Notes: generated from the letters alone by a model not told the origin. A stretch of DNA of 64,000 nucleotides from Gemmatimonadales bacterium (GCA_024278175.1 JAJRTS010000020.1:37934-101933), one strand, 5' to 3'; shown: positions 42,929-52,095, counted from the first letter of the stretch. Translations and numbers: made by a program.

Positions 42929-42955
42929 ATATCGTCATTCGCACTGTAAACTTTA
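42929..42955 (-). promoter_or_regulatory. Sigma-28-type promoter of flagellin 4
   Basis: Minus strand: a perfect TAAAGTTT, 11 bp, GACGATAT. It lies 40 bp after the stop of the cyclase gene, so flagellin 4 is transcribed independently of it. Confidence 0.85.
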
Positions 42956-42994
42956 GAAAATCGGTGGGGATGTGGCCGAAAACGGTGAAAATAG

Positions 42995-43636
42995 CTACCG
43001 CAGCAGTACCGCGCGTACGGGCGAGGCCTCGGCTCCGCTGATTTTGAGCGGCAGGGCGGCCAGCGTGTAACGGCCCGGTTCGGCCCCGGCCAGGCCGATC
43101 CCTTCCAGGATCAGGATTCCGGCACTCAGCAGAATTTTATGAGAGGGGTAGTCATCGTTGCCGAAACGGTCCACGCAGAAACAGTCCATGCCCACCAGGG
43201 CCAGGTCCAGCTCCATGCAAACCGCGGCGGCATCCGGGGTAAGGTACACGTAATCCCGGCGGAACTCGCTGCCGGTGAGCACGCCGCAGCGGGAGTTCGT
43301 GGTGCGGATCAGCAGCGCCTCGCCGGCGCGGGCGCCGGAATTGATGATGGTTTGCGGACCGACAGATTCAGACTCCCCGTTGTCTGTCAGCAGAGCGGGC
43401 AAGATAAAATTGTCCGGCGGCAGGCTTTCCAGGGTGGGTTGTCCGGCGATAAAGTGCGCGGGCAGATCGAGGTGGGTGCCCGTGTGGGCGCAGATCTCAA
43501 ACGCGCTCACCTCGGCGACATCACCCCCGGCAAGCGAAGACACTTTCCTGTGTTCGAAGGGAGGATCTCCGGGAAATATCTGCATTCCCCGCTTGATAAT
43601 GATCGAGATGTCCAGAACCTCGGTAAAGCTCGCCAT
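42995..43636 (-). CDS. Cyclase-family metal-dependent hydrolase (KynB-like)
   Basis: The 213-aa protein carries the family metal motif HTGTHLDLPAHF (residues ~51-62), with VLDISIIIKRGMQIFPGDPP at the N-terminus and VGMDCFCVDRFGNDDYPSHKILL before the end. Relatives include bacterial kynurenine formamidase and isatin hydrolase; no kyn genes are nearby, so the substrate is open. The gene is divergent from the heparinase-like gene and upstream of the flagellin array on the same strand. Confidence 0.85.
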   Translation of the reverse strand: MASFTEVLDISIIIKRGMQIFPGDPPFEHRKVSSLAGGDVAEVSAFEICAHTGTHLDLPAHFIAGQPTLESLPPDNFILPALLTDNGESESVGPQTIINSGARAGEALLIRTTNSRCGVLTGSEFRRDYVYLTPDAAAVCMELDLALVGMDCFCVDRFGNDDYPSHKILLSAGILILEGIGLAGAEPGRYTLAALPLKISGAEASPVRAVLLR

Positions 43637-43910
43637 CGCCTGTCCTTTCGGCGCTGTTCACAGTTGGGCGTTCAGCCACGATCGTGGTTTCCTCGATCCG
43701 TTCATCATCCATTCCCTTACCTCGTCCGGGGGAGATACCCAATGAAATATCCCCGGCGGCCTCCGATTGCTAATCTAATTATCCCCGTACCGGCAGGACA
43801 AGGTTCCAGTCGAAAGCTGGAAATAATAATTGACTTGCCGTGCATTCAGTGGTAATAATTGCTGAAAACAGGTCTGACAAATCTCCACACCTCCCAACCG
43901 GAGTTCCGTG

Positions 43911-46448
43911 ATGCGCTTAGCCCTCGTCCGCTTTATCTTGTCGGTTTGCTGCCCCGTCCTTGTGCTGACGTGCTCAACAGCCACACGGGAAATCGAACTG
44001 GCTCTTCCCGACGATGAGCAGCCGCCGTCGGCCCGCCAACTGTTGCACTATCCTCCCGACGGTTCCCCGGCAGGTGTCAATCCGCCGGGCTTCTACTGGA
44101 CGGCCCACCCCGATGCGGCCGCATACAGGTGGCTGCTGTTTCGCGAGGGCACCGCTGAGCCGGAGGTCGTCCACGACAGCCTCTCGTCCACCGCCACCGT
44201 GCTGCACGACCCTCTTCGCCCCGGAAACTACTGCTGGTACGTGGCCTATCTCGATTCGAGCGGCACGGCGTTCGCGCGCTCCTCGCTACGCCGCTTCAGC
44301 GTGGACGAGCAGGCGCCGAAGCTGCCGATGCCCGATGTGGCGCAACTGGCCGGGCTGCTGGAAAATCGGCGGCCCCGGATGTTTTTTCGTCCCGACGGCG
44401 GGTTTGTGCGCCGGATCCGCGAACTGGTGCAGAACGATCAGATCCCGCTCTGGAACCGTTGCCGCGCTCTGGCCGACGCCGCGCTGGAGGAGCCGCTCTA
44501 CCCGGAACCGGCCCCCTATAAGGACGGCACGTTCGAGGTCGGCGAGTGGCGCAGGATTTACACTCCCGGAAAACGGGGCAGCGCGCACGCCCTGCGGCTG
44601 GCCCTGGCGTGGAAAGTAACCGGTGAGCAGAAGTATCTCGATGGGGCCGGCAAGTGGCTGGTGCATCTGGCGGGCTGGGATCCGGATGGAGTTACCAGCT
44701 ACAACCTGCCCCTCCCCGACGGCTCCACGGGTAACGATGAGGCGGGGATGCCGATGCTGGAGCGGATGGCCCTGGTCTACGACTGGATCGCGGATGAGTT
44801 GAGCCCCGAGGACAAGGAGGTAGTGCTGTCCTCGCTGCGACGGCGCGGGGAGCAGGTAATGGAATACTACCGCGACGTCGATTTTATCTCCGCGCCCTGG
44901 TCCAACCACGCGGTGCGCGTGCTGGCGTTTCTGGGCATGGCCTCTGTGAGCTGCCTGGGCGAGTTTCCCGAGGCCGAACAATGGCTGGAATACGTGATGC
45001 GCTGTTACCTGTCCACTTTCCCCACCTGGGGTTCCGACGACGGCGGCTGGGCGCAGGGCCTCAGCTACTGGTCGGCCTATATGGGCTGGCACACCAACTT
45101 TCTGGACGCGCTACGCAGCGCCACCGGGATCGACCTCTACAAAAAAGCGTTCTTCCGCAACAACGGTTATTTCGCGGTCTATTTCCATCCGCCGTATGCA
45201 CAACGCGGAGGATTCGGCGACCACGGCGAGGCAGCGCCCAATCTGCCGGAAAAGCTGATGCTCTTTAAGTACGCCGCCGCCCTGCACGACCCCGTACTGC
45301 AGTGGCAGGCGGAGAATATCAAGGTGCCGGGCGGGATCGAGTCCAAGTTGCAGGTCAAGGACGGCCAGTGGAACTGGTACGAGTGGTTTGTCGAGGATGC
45401 GTTCGATGTGCTCAGCCCGCGTCCGCAGGACCTGCGGCCCCAGGCCCCCACGGAGCTGGCGGACACCCGCTGGCTTAAGGATATCGGGTGGGTGGCGCTG
45501 CACTCGGCCCTGGGCGAGCCGGACCACGATGTGTGGGCGTTGTTCAAGGCCAGCCGCTACGGTTCGTTCAGCCACAGCCATGCCGACCAGAACAGTTTCC
45601 AGCTTAACGCCTGGGGCCGCCCCCTGCTGATCGACTCCGGCTACTACCCCTGGTTCGGCAGCCCGCATCACAACCTCTGGACCCGCCAGAGCGTAGCTCA
45701 CAACGCTGTGCTTGTCGATGGCCGCGGGCAGGGGTCGAGCAGCATGGAGGCCGCCGGAGAAATATTGCGGTATAAGCCCGTGGGGCCGGTGACTTTCGTT
45801 ACGGGCGACGCCACTGCGGCCTACAACGTGCCGATGAACGAGTTTACACAAAAGCAGTGGAAAGAATTTCTGGATATTCCGCTGCCGCCCTCCGGCCCGG
45901 CGGTGACAGCCGCCCGCCGTACGCTGGCTTTCCGCGGGCAGGGGGAACGAGCGTGGCTGGCCGTGCATGACTACTTTTCCACGGAAAAGCCCGCCACGTT
46001 CCAGTTCATGCTGCACGCCCTGGAGCGGATGGAATACGATAAAAAGAACGGGACGATTTTTGTCGACAACGGCCCCGTGCGCTGCGTGGTGAGGATTATC
46101 AGCAGCCAGCCGCTGGAGTTCAGCCAGACGGATAAATTCAGCATTGCGCCCTCGGAGCGCTACGAGGGCGCGGCCAACCAGTGGCACCTGACGGTGAGCA
46201 CTACCCGCAAGGCCACGGAGGTAAAATTCCTGGCGATCGCGGTTCCGTTCAGGAATACTGAGCCTATGCCGAGGATCGAGATGGTGGAGCAGGGAAACTG
46301 GCGCGGGTTCATGGTCAACGGCGAAAAAATTGCCGGCTGGTGGGGCGAGGGGGAGACGGGGACGGACAAGCCTGAGACTTCAGAGATCGTGCCTGCGCGC
46401 CTCCTGATTGATCTGGGCGAGGACGAGCAGGCACAGTACCGCTACTAA
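43911..46448 (+). CDS. Heparinase II/III-like lipoprotein (DUF4962 + Hepar_II_III)
   Basis: The 845-aa protein begins at ATG 43911 (GGAG 7 nt upstream). Its lipobox VLTC predicts a lipid anchor. Residues ~30-480 form the alpha/alpha-toroid region (DUF4962-like: GVNPPGFYWTAHPDA, SAPWSNHAVRVLAFLG, DDGGWAQGLSYWSAYMGW). Residues ~540-840 are the beta-sandwich domain with the signature SFSHSHADQNSFQLNAWGRPLLIDSGYY. Family members are polysaccharide lyases acting on uronic-acid-containing glycans such as heparan or alginate; the substrate here is unknown. A second, shorter member lies at 58.4 kb. Confidence 0.88.
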   Translation: MRLALVRFILSVCCPVLVLTCSTATREIELALPDDEQPPSARQLLHYPPDGSPAGVNPPGFYWTAHPDAAAYRWLLFREGTAEPEVVHDSLSSTATVLHDPLRPGNYCWYVAYLDSSGTAFARSSLRRFSVDEQAPKLPMPDVAQLAGLLENRRPRMFFRPDGGFVRRIRELVQNDQIPLWNRCRALADAALEEPLYPEPAPYKDGTFEVGEWRRIYTPGKRGSAHALRLALAWKVTGEQKYLDGAGKWLVHLAGWDPDGVTSYNLPLPDGSTGNDEAGMPMLERMALVYDWIADELSPEDKEVVLSSLRRRGEQVMEYYRDVDFISAPWSNHAVRVLAFLGMASVSCLGEFPEAEQWLEYVMRCYLSTFPTWGSDDGGWAQGLSYWSAYMGWHTNFLDALRSATGIDLYKKAFFRNNGYFAVYFHPPYAQRGGFGDHGEAAPNLPEKLMLFKYAAALHDPVLQWQAENIKVPGGIESKLQVKDGQWNWYEWFVEDAFDVLSPRPQDLRPQAPTELADTRWLKDIGWVALHSALGEPDHDVWALFKASRYGSFSHSHADQNSFQLNAWGRPLLIDSGYYPWFGSPHHNLWTRQSVAHNAVLVDGRGQGSSSMEAAGEILRYKPVGPVTFVTGDATAAYNVPMNEFTQKQWKEFLDIPLPPSGPAVTAARRTLAFRGQGERAWLAVHDYFSTEKPATFQFMLHALERMEYDKKNGTIFVDNGPVRCVVRIISSQPLEFSQTDKFSIAPSERYEGAANQWHLTVSTTRKATEVKFLAIAVPFRNTEPMPRIEMVEQGNWRGFMVNGEKIAGWWGEGETGTDKPETSEIVPARLLIDLGEDEQAQYRY

Positions 46449-46536
46449 GAATGAAAGTAACCGGTATTGCAGAGTTTGATTAATCGATATGAAAGCTCAT
46501 CAATGGCTGGAAACCATGGATTAACAAGTTGGCATG

Positions 46537-46590
46537 ACACACCCCGCCCCCGGATTGCCGGGGGCGCTCCTCTCAAGAGAGGCTTTTTTG
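46537..46590 (-). repeat. Palindromic repeat, copy D
   Basis: Reverse complement of the copy C type: ACACACCCC, a GCCCCCGG/CCGGGGGC hairpin, then CCTCTCAAGAGAGG and a T-run. It is the left half of a 136-bp composite. Confidence 0.75.
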
Positions 46591-46631
46591 CTGTCGCTGA
46601 CTTAATTACCCTCAGCGATTAGACAATGTGA

Positions 46632-46672
46632 GCATTTATTCCCCTCTAACAAGAGGGGATACAGGGGTGTGT
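46632..46672 (-). repeat. Palindromic repeat, copy F (right half of the composite)
   Basis: Reverse complement of copy B: GCATTTATTCCCCTC...GAGGGG then GGGGTGTGT. With copy D it is bounded by a perfect 9-bp inverted repeat ACACACCCC/GGGGTGTGT. Confidence 0.75.
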
Positions 46673-46678
46673 AATTCT

Positions 46679-46858
46679 TTAAAGGATCGCCCGGATAGTC
46701 TCGTCGGTCAGCACCCCGGCGGCGTTTATCGGGCCGGCCGCGTTGGCCGCCGAGCAGAGAGGATCGTCTCCGGCAGCCTGAATCCCGGCAGTCAGTCCCC
46801 CCCCCCTGAACGTTACTGTCACATTTACCGCCGGATTGTTTTCTTTGGTAAAATATCA
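46679..46858 (-). pseudogene. C-terminal remnant of an unidentified gene
   Basis: A minus-strand frame ending at TAA 46679 encodes GGLTAGIQAAGDDPLCSAAN and a tail GVLTDETIRAIL, with the codon bias of real genes here, but it has no start or ribosome site and runs into a stop ~60 codons upstream. It begins 7 bp from the composite repeat. I read it as a decayed gene end; the family is not recognised. Confidence 0.35.
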
Positions 46859-46951
46859 CCCGTTTTCCGCGGACAAGGCGATTTCGTGTTAGAGCGTTTC
46901 TCGAAAGAAATGTCCGCTTGATTTTCCTTCGAAGAGCCGTTCCTTTCCTTA

Positions 46952-46980
46952 GTATGGGCGAACCTTGTGTTCGCCCATAC
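46952..46980. repeat. Perfect 12-bp hairpin (GTATGGGCGAAC type)
   Basis: GTATGGGCGAAC, 5-nt loop CTTGT, then the exact reverse complement. It has the look of a dispersed palindromic repeat and lacks a T-run. Confidence 0.6.
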
Positions 46981-47262
46981 GACTTTCTACGGACAACGGA
47001 AGTCTCTCCGTATCGTTATCAGGATTCGCTTTCCTTTGCATTAAGGACAAAACTTTTGAGAACCACTATAACTCGCTCCATTGCCAAAAGTTATCGGAAT
47101 GAGACGCTGTTTTTATGAATAATGCGGGCCGGAGAACATCGTAATCACTGGCAAAAGTGTTGATACTTATGGTAACATCGTATAAAATATCTGGCAATAC
47201 AAGCAGCTAAACTTTCAGTGTGGGCGGCATCCGTGTGGCCCTGGGCGAGTAGAGGAGAATGG

Positions 47263-48369
47263 ATGAAGGGCAAGGCGAGGGAAATAATTCTTGAAGGGCC
47301 GGTGGGGCCGGAAGTCAGTGTAGGCGGTAAACGTTTTCTCTATTTCGGCGGTACGGATTACCTGTCGATGGCGGGCAGGGAAGAACTGCGTCGGGGCGCG
47401 ATCCGGGCGCTGGAACGATTCGGGGTAAGTTCCTCGGCGGCCCGCTCTTCCAGCGGTACGCTGAGCATCCATCTGGAACTCGAAAGCAAGGTCGCCGCTT
47501 TTGCTGGCACAGGGGCGGCTGTCAACTATTCCAGCGGGTATCTGGGCATGGCCGTCCTGCTCTCGGGTATGTTGGAGCCTGGCGACACGGTGGCGGTCCA
47601 TCGCGACGCCCACGCCAGTATCAAGGACGCCGTGCGCGCCTGGGCGGCTGATTATTTCGAATTCGAGCTCGACGACCTGGAGTCGCTGGCCCGGAAGCTT
47701 GAAAAGGGTGGTGGCGATGGCAGGGTAGTGGTGGCCGGCGAGGGTGTCAGCCCGCTCTCCGGCAGGGTGTTCCCGCTCCCGGAGGTGCTCTCGCTGCTCA
47801 ATGGCCGTGAACACCTGGTGCTGATCGACGATGCCCACGGATTCGGCGTGCTTGGCCAAAACGGCCTGGGTACGGCATCCCATTATGGCGTGGAATCAAA
47901 ATCAGTGATCAGTTGCGCCACGCTCAGCAAGGCGTTCGGTTCTTTCAGCGGTGTCGTGCCGGCCACGGCTGCCCTGGCGCGGAAGATCAGGAAGAAATCG
48001 GTGGTTTACCAGTGCAGTTCGCCCCCACCCGCGCCGATCTGCGGGGCGGCGATAGCGGCGTTTGATTACGTTGAAGCGCATCCGGAACTTTTTGTACGCC
48101 TTGCGGAAAACAGCCGTATGCTGCGACGAACTATCTCCGCACTCGGACTCGATGTGCCGGACTCGCCCGCGCCGATTGTTCCGCTGTTTGATTGCGGTTC
48201 ACTGGCTCCCTCGTTACTCAGCGACCGTTTGTTCGACAGGGGGATTCTGGCGCCGTTTACGCAATATCCCGGTAGTCCCCGGGGCGGCATGATCCGGCTG
48301 GCGGTAACCGCCGGTCACACGACAGGGCAGATCGAGCGGCTGGGCGCTGAAATCGGCAAGCTGCTCTGA
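47263..48369 (+). CDS. Alpha-oxoamine synthase family PLP enzyme (BioF/Kbl-like)
   Basis: The 368-aa protein condenses an amino acid with an acyl-CoA by family analogy. Motifs: NYSSGYLGMAVLLSGM, LIDDAHGFGVLGQNGLG (the PLP-contacting Asp-xx-His) and SCATLSKAFGSFSGVV with the Schiff-base Lys. ATG 47263 is used (GAGGAGA upstream). It could be 8-amino-7-oxononanoate synthase or a 2-amino-3-ketobutyrate ligase; no biotin or threonine-catabolism genes are adjacent, so the substrate is left open. It ends at a strong terminator and is transcribed alone. Confidence 0.82.
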   Translation: MKGKAREIILEGPVGPEVSVGGKRFLYFGGTDYLSMAGREELRRGAIRALERFGVSSSAARSSSGTLSIHLELESKVAAFAGTGAAVNYSSGYLGMAVLLSGMLEPGDTVAVHRDAHASIKDAVRAWAADYFEFELDDLESLARKLEKGGGDGRVVVAGEGVSPLSGRVFPLPEVLSLLNGREHLVLIDDAHGFGVLGQNGLGTASHYGVESKSVISCATLSKAFGSFSGVVPATAALARKIRKKSVVYQCSSPPPAPICGAAIAAFDYVEAHPELFVRLAENSRMLRRTISALGLDVPDSPAPIVPLFDCGSLAPSLLSDRLFDRGILAPFTQYPGSPRGGMIRLAVTAGHTTGQIERLGAEIGKLL

Positions 48370-48393
48370 TACGACAATGGTGGAACCGGTACT

Positions 48394-48428
48394 AAGGCAC
48401 GCGCAGTCGGAGCGTGCCTTTTGTTTTG
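48394..48428 (+). terminator. Terminator after the oxoamine synthase gene
   Basis: AAGGCACGC (48394-48402) pairs perfectly with GCGTGCCTT (48412-48420), followed by TTGTTTTG. Confidence 0.85.
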
Positions 48429-48452
48429 AAGCGCGGCTGGAGCGGAGGGTCA

Positions 48453-50021
48453 ATGAGCGGGCAAGTTCGTTTATCGCAAGACGAGAAAACCATGGGCGGC
48501 AAGCCGTTGCTGCGCATGAGCGGTATCGGCAAAAGTTTCGGCTCGGTAAGAGTGTTGCACGGGGTCGACTTTGAGCTGAATGCGGGCGAGGTGCATATTC
48601 TGGCCGGGGAGAACGGTGCGGGCAAAAGCACGCTGATCAAGGTTCTGGCCGGAGTTTACCGCAACTGGCGAGGCCGGGTGGAGCTCGATGGCCGCCGGGT
48701 ATCGTTCACCGAGCCGCAGCAGGCGCGTAGAGCCGGAATCGCGGTGATCTACCAGGAAATCTCGCTGGTGGGCGCGCTGCCGGTGGTGGATAATCTGTTC
48801 CTGGGCCGTGAACGCACAAAGTGCGCGGGCCTGCTGGACCGCGAGGCCCAGCGCGAGGCGGCGCGGGCGCTGCTGGCCGGGCTTGAGTTGGACATCGATA
48901 TCGAGCGCCCGGCTGCCAGTTATCCGATCCCGGTCCAGCAGATGGTGGAGATCGCCAAGGCGCTCTTGCTCGATGCCCGCGTGATAGTGATGGACGAGCC
49001 TACCAGCACGCTGACCCGTCCCGAGGCGGAAAAGCTGTTCGAGATGATCGGGCGGCTCAAGGGCCGGGGCTGCGGGATTATCTACATCTCCCACAAGATG
49101 GACGAGATCTACCGTCTTGCCGACAGGATCACGGTCCTTCGCGATGGCGCTCTGGTGGGTACAAGAGCGGCAGCGGAACTGGCCGGGAAAGAATTCGTGC
49201 GCTGGATGGTGGGCCGGGAAATCACCAGCCAGTTCCCACCCCGGCGGCCGGAGTCAGGCCCGGAAATTCTGCGGGTCGGCAATCTCACCCTTCGCGATAA
49301 ATCAAACTCACGGCATAAACTGGTCGACAACTGCTCTTTCAAACTTCGCCGGGGAGAGATCCTGGGCGTAGCGGGCCTGCAGGGCTCGGGAAACAGCGAG
49401 CTGTTGCACGCCCTGTTCGGCTCGTTCGGTGGCCGGGTGTCCGGCGAGGTCCGCTTGGAGGGCAAACCGTTCGGGGTGCGTTCTCCCGCCCACGCGATCG
49501 CAAGCGGCATGGCCCTGCTGACCAACGACCGTCAGGCAACCGGCTGCGTCACCTGCATGGGGGTGCGGGCCAATATAACGCTGGCGGCCCTGCGGAAATT
49601 CTCGCCCGGTCTGTGGCTGGACGGAGCGGCCGAGCGCCGGGCCGCCGAGGCCGGGGCGGAGCAGCTTTCCCTGCGGGCGGCCTCGATGGAGATGCCGGTG
49701 GAAAACCTCTCGGGCGGCAACCAGCAGAAAGTGATTCTGGCCAAATGGCTGGAAACCATGCCGCGGGTGTTTTTGCTCGATGAGCCCACGCGGGGAGTGG
49801 ACGTGGGCGTCAAGCAGGAAATCTACTCGCTGATGAACCGCTGGACAGCCGGGGGCATGTCGATTGTGCTGATCACTTCCGAGATGCCGGAGCTGCTGGC
49901 GATGAGTGACCGGATAATCGTGATGAGTTCGGGCAGGATAACCGCCCGTTTCGGCCGTGGGGAGGCCACGCAGGAAAAAATTCTGGCCGCGGCGATGAGC
50001 CGGGGCGGGGAGGCCGCGTGA
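48453..50021 (+). CDS. Sugar ABC transporter ATP-binding protein (RbsA/MglA type)
   Basis: The 522-aa protein has two nucleotide-binding domains, as in ribose/galactose importers. The first has Walker A GENGAGKST, Walker B VIVMDEPTSTLT and the switch His in YISHKMDE; the second has a degenerate P-loop (GLQGSGNSE), signature LSGGNQQKV and FLLDEPTRGVD. Asymmetry of the two sites is normal for this family. ATG 48453 follows GGAGGG. The permease starts within its stop codon and the binding protein follows, forming a complete importer operon. Confidence 0.93.
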   Translation: MSGQVRLSQDEKTMGGKPLLRMSGIGKSFGSVRVLHGVDFELNAGEVHILAGENGAGKSTLIKVLAGVYRNWRGRVELDGRRVSFTEPQQARRAGIAVIYQEISLVGALPVVDNLFLGRERTKCAGLLDREAQREAARALLAGLELDIDIERPAASYPIPVQQMVEIAKALLLDARVIVMDEPTSTLTRPEAEKLFEMIGRLKGRGCGIIYISHKMDEIYRLADRITVLRDGALVGTRAAAELAGKEFVRWMVGREITSQFPPRRPESGPEILRVGNLTLRDKSNSRHKLVDNCSFKLRRGEILGVAGLQGSGNSELLHALFGSFGGRVSGEVRLEGKPFGVRSPAHAIASGMALLTNDRQATGCVTCMGVRANITLAALRKFSPGLWLDGAAERRAAEAGAEQLSLRAASMEMPVENLSGGNQQKVILAKWLETMPRVFLLDEPTRGVDVGVKQEIYSLMNRWTAGGMSIVLITSEMPELLAMSDRIIVMSSGRITARFGRGEATQEKILAAAMSRGGEAA

Positions 50022-51034
50022 ACGCTGATAAAACGGCGGTGGCGGTCAAGGATCGAATCGATAGAATCTTGAGGTCGCCCGCGGCCAGGGCGCTGGCCTC
50101 GCTGGCCGCCGTGGTGCTGCTGGGAGTTATTTTCAATGCCGACGGCGCTTTTTTCAAGTGGGGCACTCATCGCGACATGCTGCGCCAGGTGTCGGTGTTC
50201 GGGATCCTGGGCTGCGGGATGACGGTGGTGATTATCGCCGCCGGGATCGACCTCTCGGTAGGCAGCCTGCTGGGCGTGAGCTCCGTGCTGTTTTCCATGC
50301 TCACGATCCACTCCGGGGTGTCGCCCTGGCTGGCGATCCCCGCCACGCTGGCCGTGGGAGCGGCGTTCGGCGCGGCCAGCGGAGCGCTTTCGGCCCGCTG
50401 GTCCATCCAGCCGTTTATCGCCACGCTGGCGATGATGGTGTTCGCCCGCGGAGTGGCCAAGCTGATCAGCGGCGGGCAGAAAATCTCCACCGCCGTGCAG
50501 CAGGCCGACGGGAGCTACCGGTACGTGGACGTACCGGCGGTGTTCGAGTTTATCAACTCCTCCGTGCTGGGCGGCAATATCACCGTGGTTACTTTGCTGT
50601 TTTTGCTCTGCGTGATTGTTACGTGGATCGTTCTGGACCGCCTTCGCCCGGGACGCTGGATTTACGCTATCGGCGGCAACGAGGAGGCGGCCAGGCTTTC
50701 GGGGGTGCCCGTGCGCTCGGTAAAGGTGTTCGCCTACGCGCTGAGCGGGCTGTTTTGCGCGCTGGCGGGTATCTGCCAGGCGGCGCAGGAGCAGCAGGGT
50801 GACCCGGAGGCGGGCATGACTTACGAGCTGACCGCGATTGCGATCGTGGTGATCGGCGGCACCAGCCTGCGCGGCGGCACGGGCGGCATCTGGCTGACCC
50901 TGCTCGGCACGGTCATTATCGGCTACCTGGAGAAAGTGCTCAGTATCAACGCGGTCGGCGAGGCCAGCAGGCTGATGCTTACCGGCGCGATAATCGTTCT
51001 GGCGGTGCTGTTCCAGAAGCGGGGCGGCAGTTAA
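50018..51034 (+). CDS. Sugar ABC transporter permease (RbsC type)
   Basis: The 338-aa membrane protein has about nine or ten hydrophobic segments and the family blocks GMTVVIIAAGIDLSVGSLLG, IQPFIATLAMMVFARG, AIGGNEEAARLSGVPV and GGTSLRGGTGGIWLT. The GTG start overlaps the upstream ATPase stop by 4 bp, indicating translational coupling. It forms the import channel with the two-domain ATPase. Confidence 0.93.
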   Translation: MNADKTAVAVKDRIDRILRSPAARALASLAAVVLLGVIFNADGAFFKWGTHRDMLRQVSVFGILGCGMTVVIIAAGIDLSVGSLLGVSSVLFSMLTIHSGVSPWLAIPATLAVGAAFGAASGALSARWSIQPFIATLAMMVFARGVAKLISGGQKISTAVQQADGSYRYVDVPAVFEFINSSVLGGNITVVTLLFLLCVIVTWIVLDRLRPGRWIYAIGGNEEAARLSGVPVRSVKVFAYALSGLFCALAGICQAAQEQQGDPEAGMTYELTAIAIVVIGGTSLRGGTGGIWLTLLGTVIIGYLEKVLSINAVGEASRLMLTGAIIVLAVLFQKRGGS

Positions 51035-51055
51035 AACCCATAGTGGAGGATTGGC

Positions 51056-52018
51056 ATGAGCGTTTTGAAATCCCTGATGATTAGCGTGTCGATTATGCTG
51101 GCGGCGGTGCTGGCGGGCTGTTCCGGCGCGGGAGAAAACCGGGACGAGGGCGGCGAGGCAGCGGGCGCGAAATGGGTAATCGGCATGAGCCAGTGCAACC
51201 TTGGCGAGCCGTGGCGCGTGCAGATGAACGCGGATATCCGGCGGGCCGCCGGGGAGCATCCGGAACTGAAAGTAGTGTTCAAGGACGCCCAGAACGACAA
51301 CCTTCGCCAGCGCGCCCACGTGGAGGAATACGTGAGCAGCGGGGTGGATCTGCTCATTATCAGCCCCAAGGAGGCCGCGCCGCTCACGCCCCCGGTGCAC
51401 GAGGCTTTCCGCGCCGGCATCCCGGTGATCGTGCTGGACCGTCGAGTGCTGGGCGAGGACTATACCTGCTTTATCGGGGCGGACAACCGCAAGATCGGCA
51501 AGGCGGCGGGAGTGTGGATTGCAGAGCGTTTGGGGGGCAGGGGCAAGGTTGTGGAGCTCAAGGGCCTGATGACCTCCACTCCCGGCCAGGACCGTCACAC
51601 CGGCTTCCGCGAGGGGATAGCGGATACCGGTATCGAAATCATTTTCGAGGCCGACATGCAGTGGCTTGAGCCCGAGGCTCGCGGCGAGATGGAAAGCGCC
51701 CTGGCCCGCTTTGATAGAATCGACCTCGTTTACGCCCATAACGACCCCGGCGCGCATGGTGCGTGGCTGGCCGCCAAGGCCGCCGGCCGCGAGAGGGAGA
51801 TGGTTTTCGTGGGGATCGACGGCTTGCCGCAGGAGGGCCAGGCCTATGTCCGCCAGGGGATTTTAGCGGCCAGCTTTGAGTATCCCACCGGTGGCCGGGA
51901 AGCTATCGAGACAGCCCTGAAAATTCTCGCGGGCGAGCAGACGCCAAAAGAAATAACTCTTCGCTCAAAGGTTTACACGAGGGAAAATATCGACAGTGAC
52001 GGCCAGTGGCTGGATTGA
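51056..52018 (+). CDS. Sugar ABC transporter substrate-binding lipoprotein
   Basis: The 320-aa product has a signal peptide with lipobox LAGC, then a type I periplasmic-binding fold (VIGMSQCNLGEPWRVQMN, DLLIISPKEAAPLTPPV, GIPVIVLDRRV, GIDGLPQEG). Such proteins bind ribose, xylose, galactose or related sugars; with a fucose isomerase-like gene converging next door, a deoxy- or pentose sugar is plausible (inference). GGAGG precedes the ATG. Confidence 0.9.
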   Translation: MSVLKSLMISVSIMLAAVLAGCSGAGENRDEGGEAAGAKWVIGMSQCNLGEPWRVQMNADIRRAAGEHPELKVVFKDAQNDNLRQRAHVEEYVSSGVDLLIISPKEAAPLTPPVHEAFRAGIPVIVLDRRVLGEDYTCFIGADNRKIGKAAGVWIAERLGGRGKVVELKGLMTSTPGQDRHTGFREGIADTGIEIIFEADMQWLEPEARGEMESALARFDRIDLVYAHNDPGAHGAWLAAKAAGREREMVFVGIDGLPQEGQAYVRQGILAASFEYPTGGREAIETALKILAGEQTPKEITLRSKVYTRENIDSDGQWLD

Positions 52019-52095
52019 CCACACAGAGCGCCGCACGGCCCAGGGGGCATTTATATAACGCTGGTGAGCGGTAAGTCCTGAGAAAACTTGGAATA

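Larger units (their letters stand above)
46449..47262. other. Intergenic region with repeats and a gene remnant
   Basis: The 814 bp contain the composite palindromic repeat (46537-46672), a minus-strand coding remnant (46679-46858) and a perfect hairpin (46952-46980), listed separately. From ~46990 to 47210 the DNA is less GC-rich and shows no gene. Confidence 0.6.
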
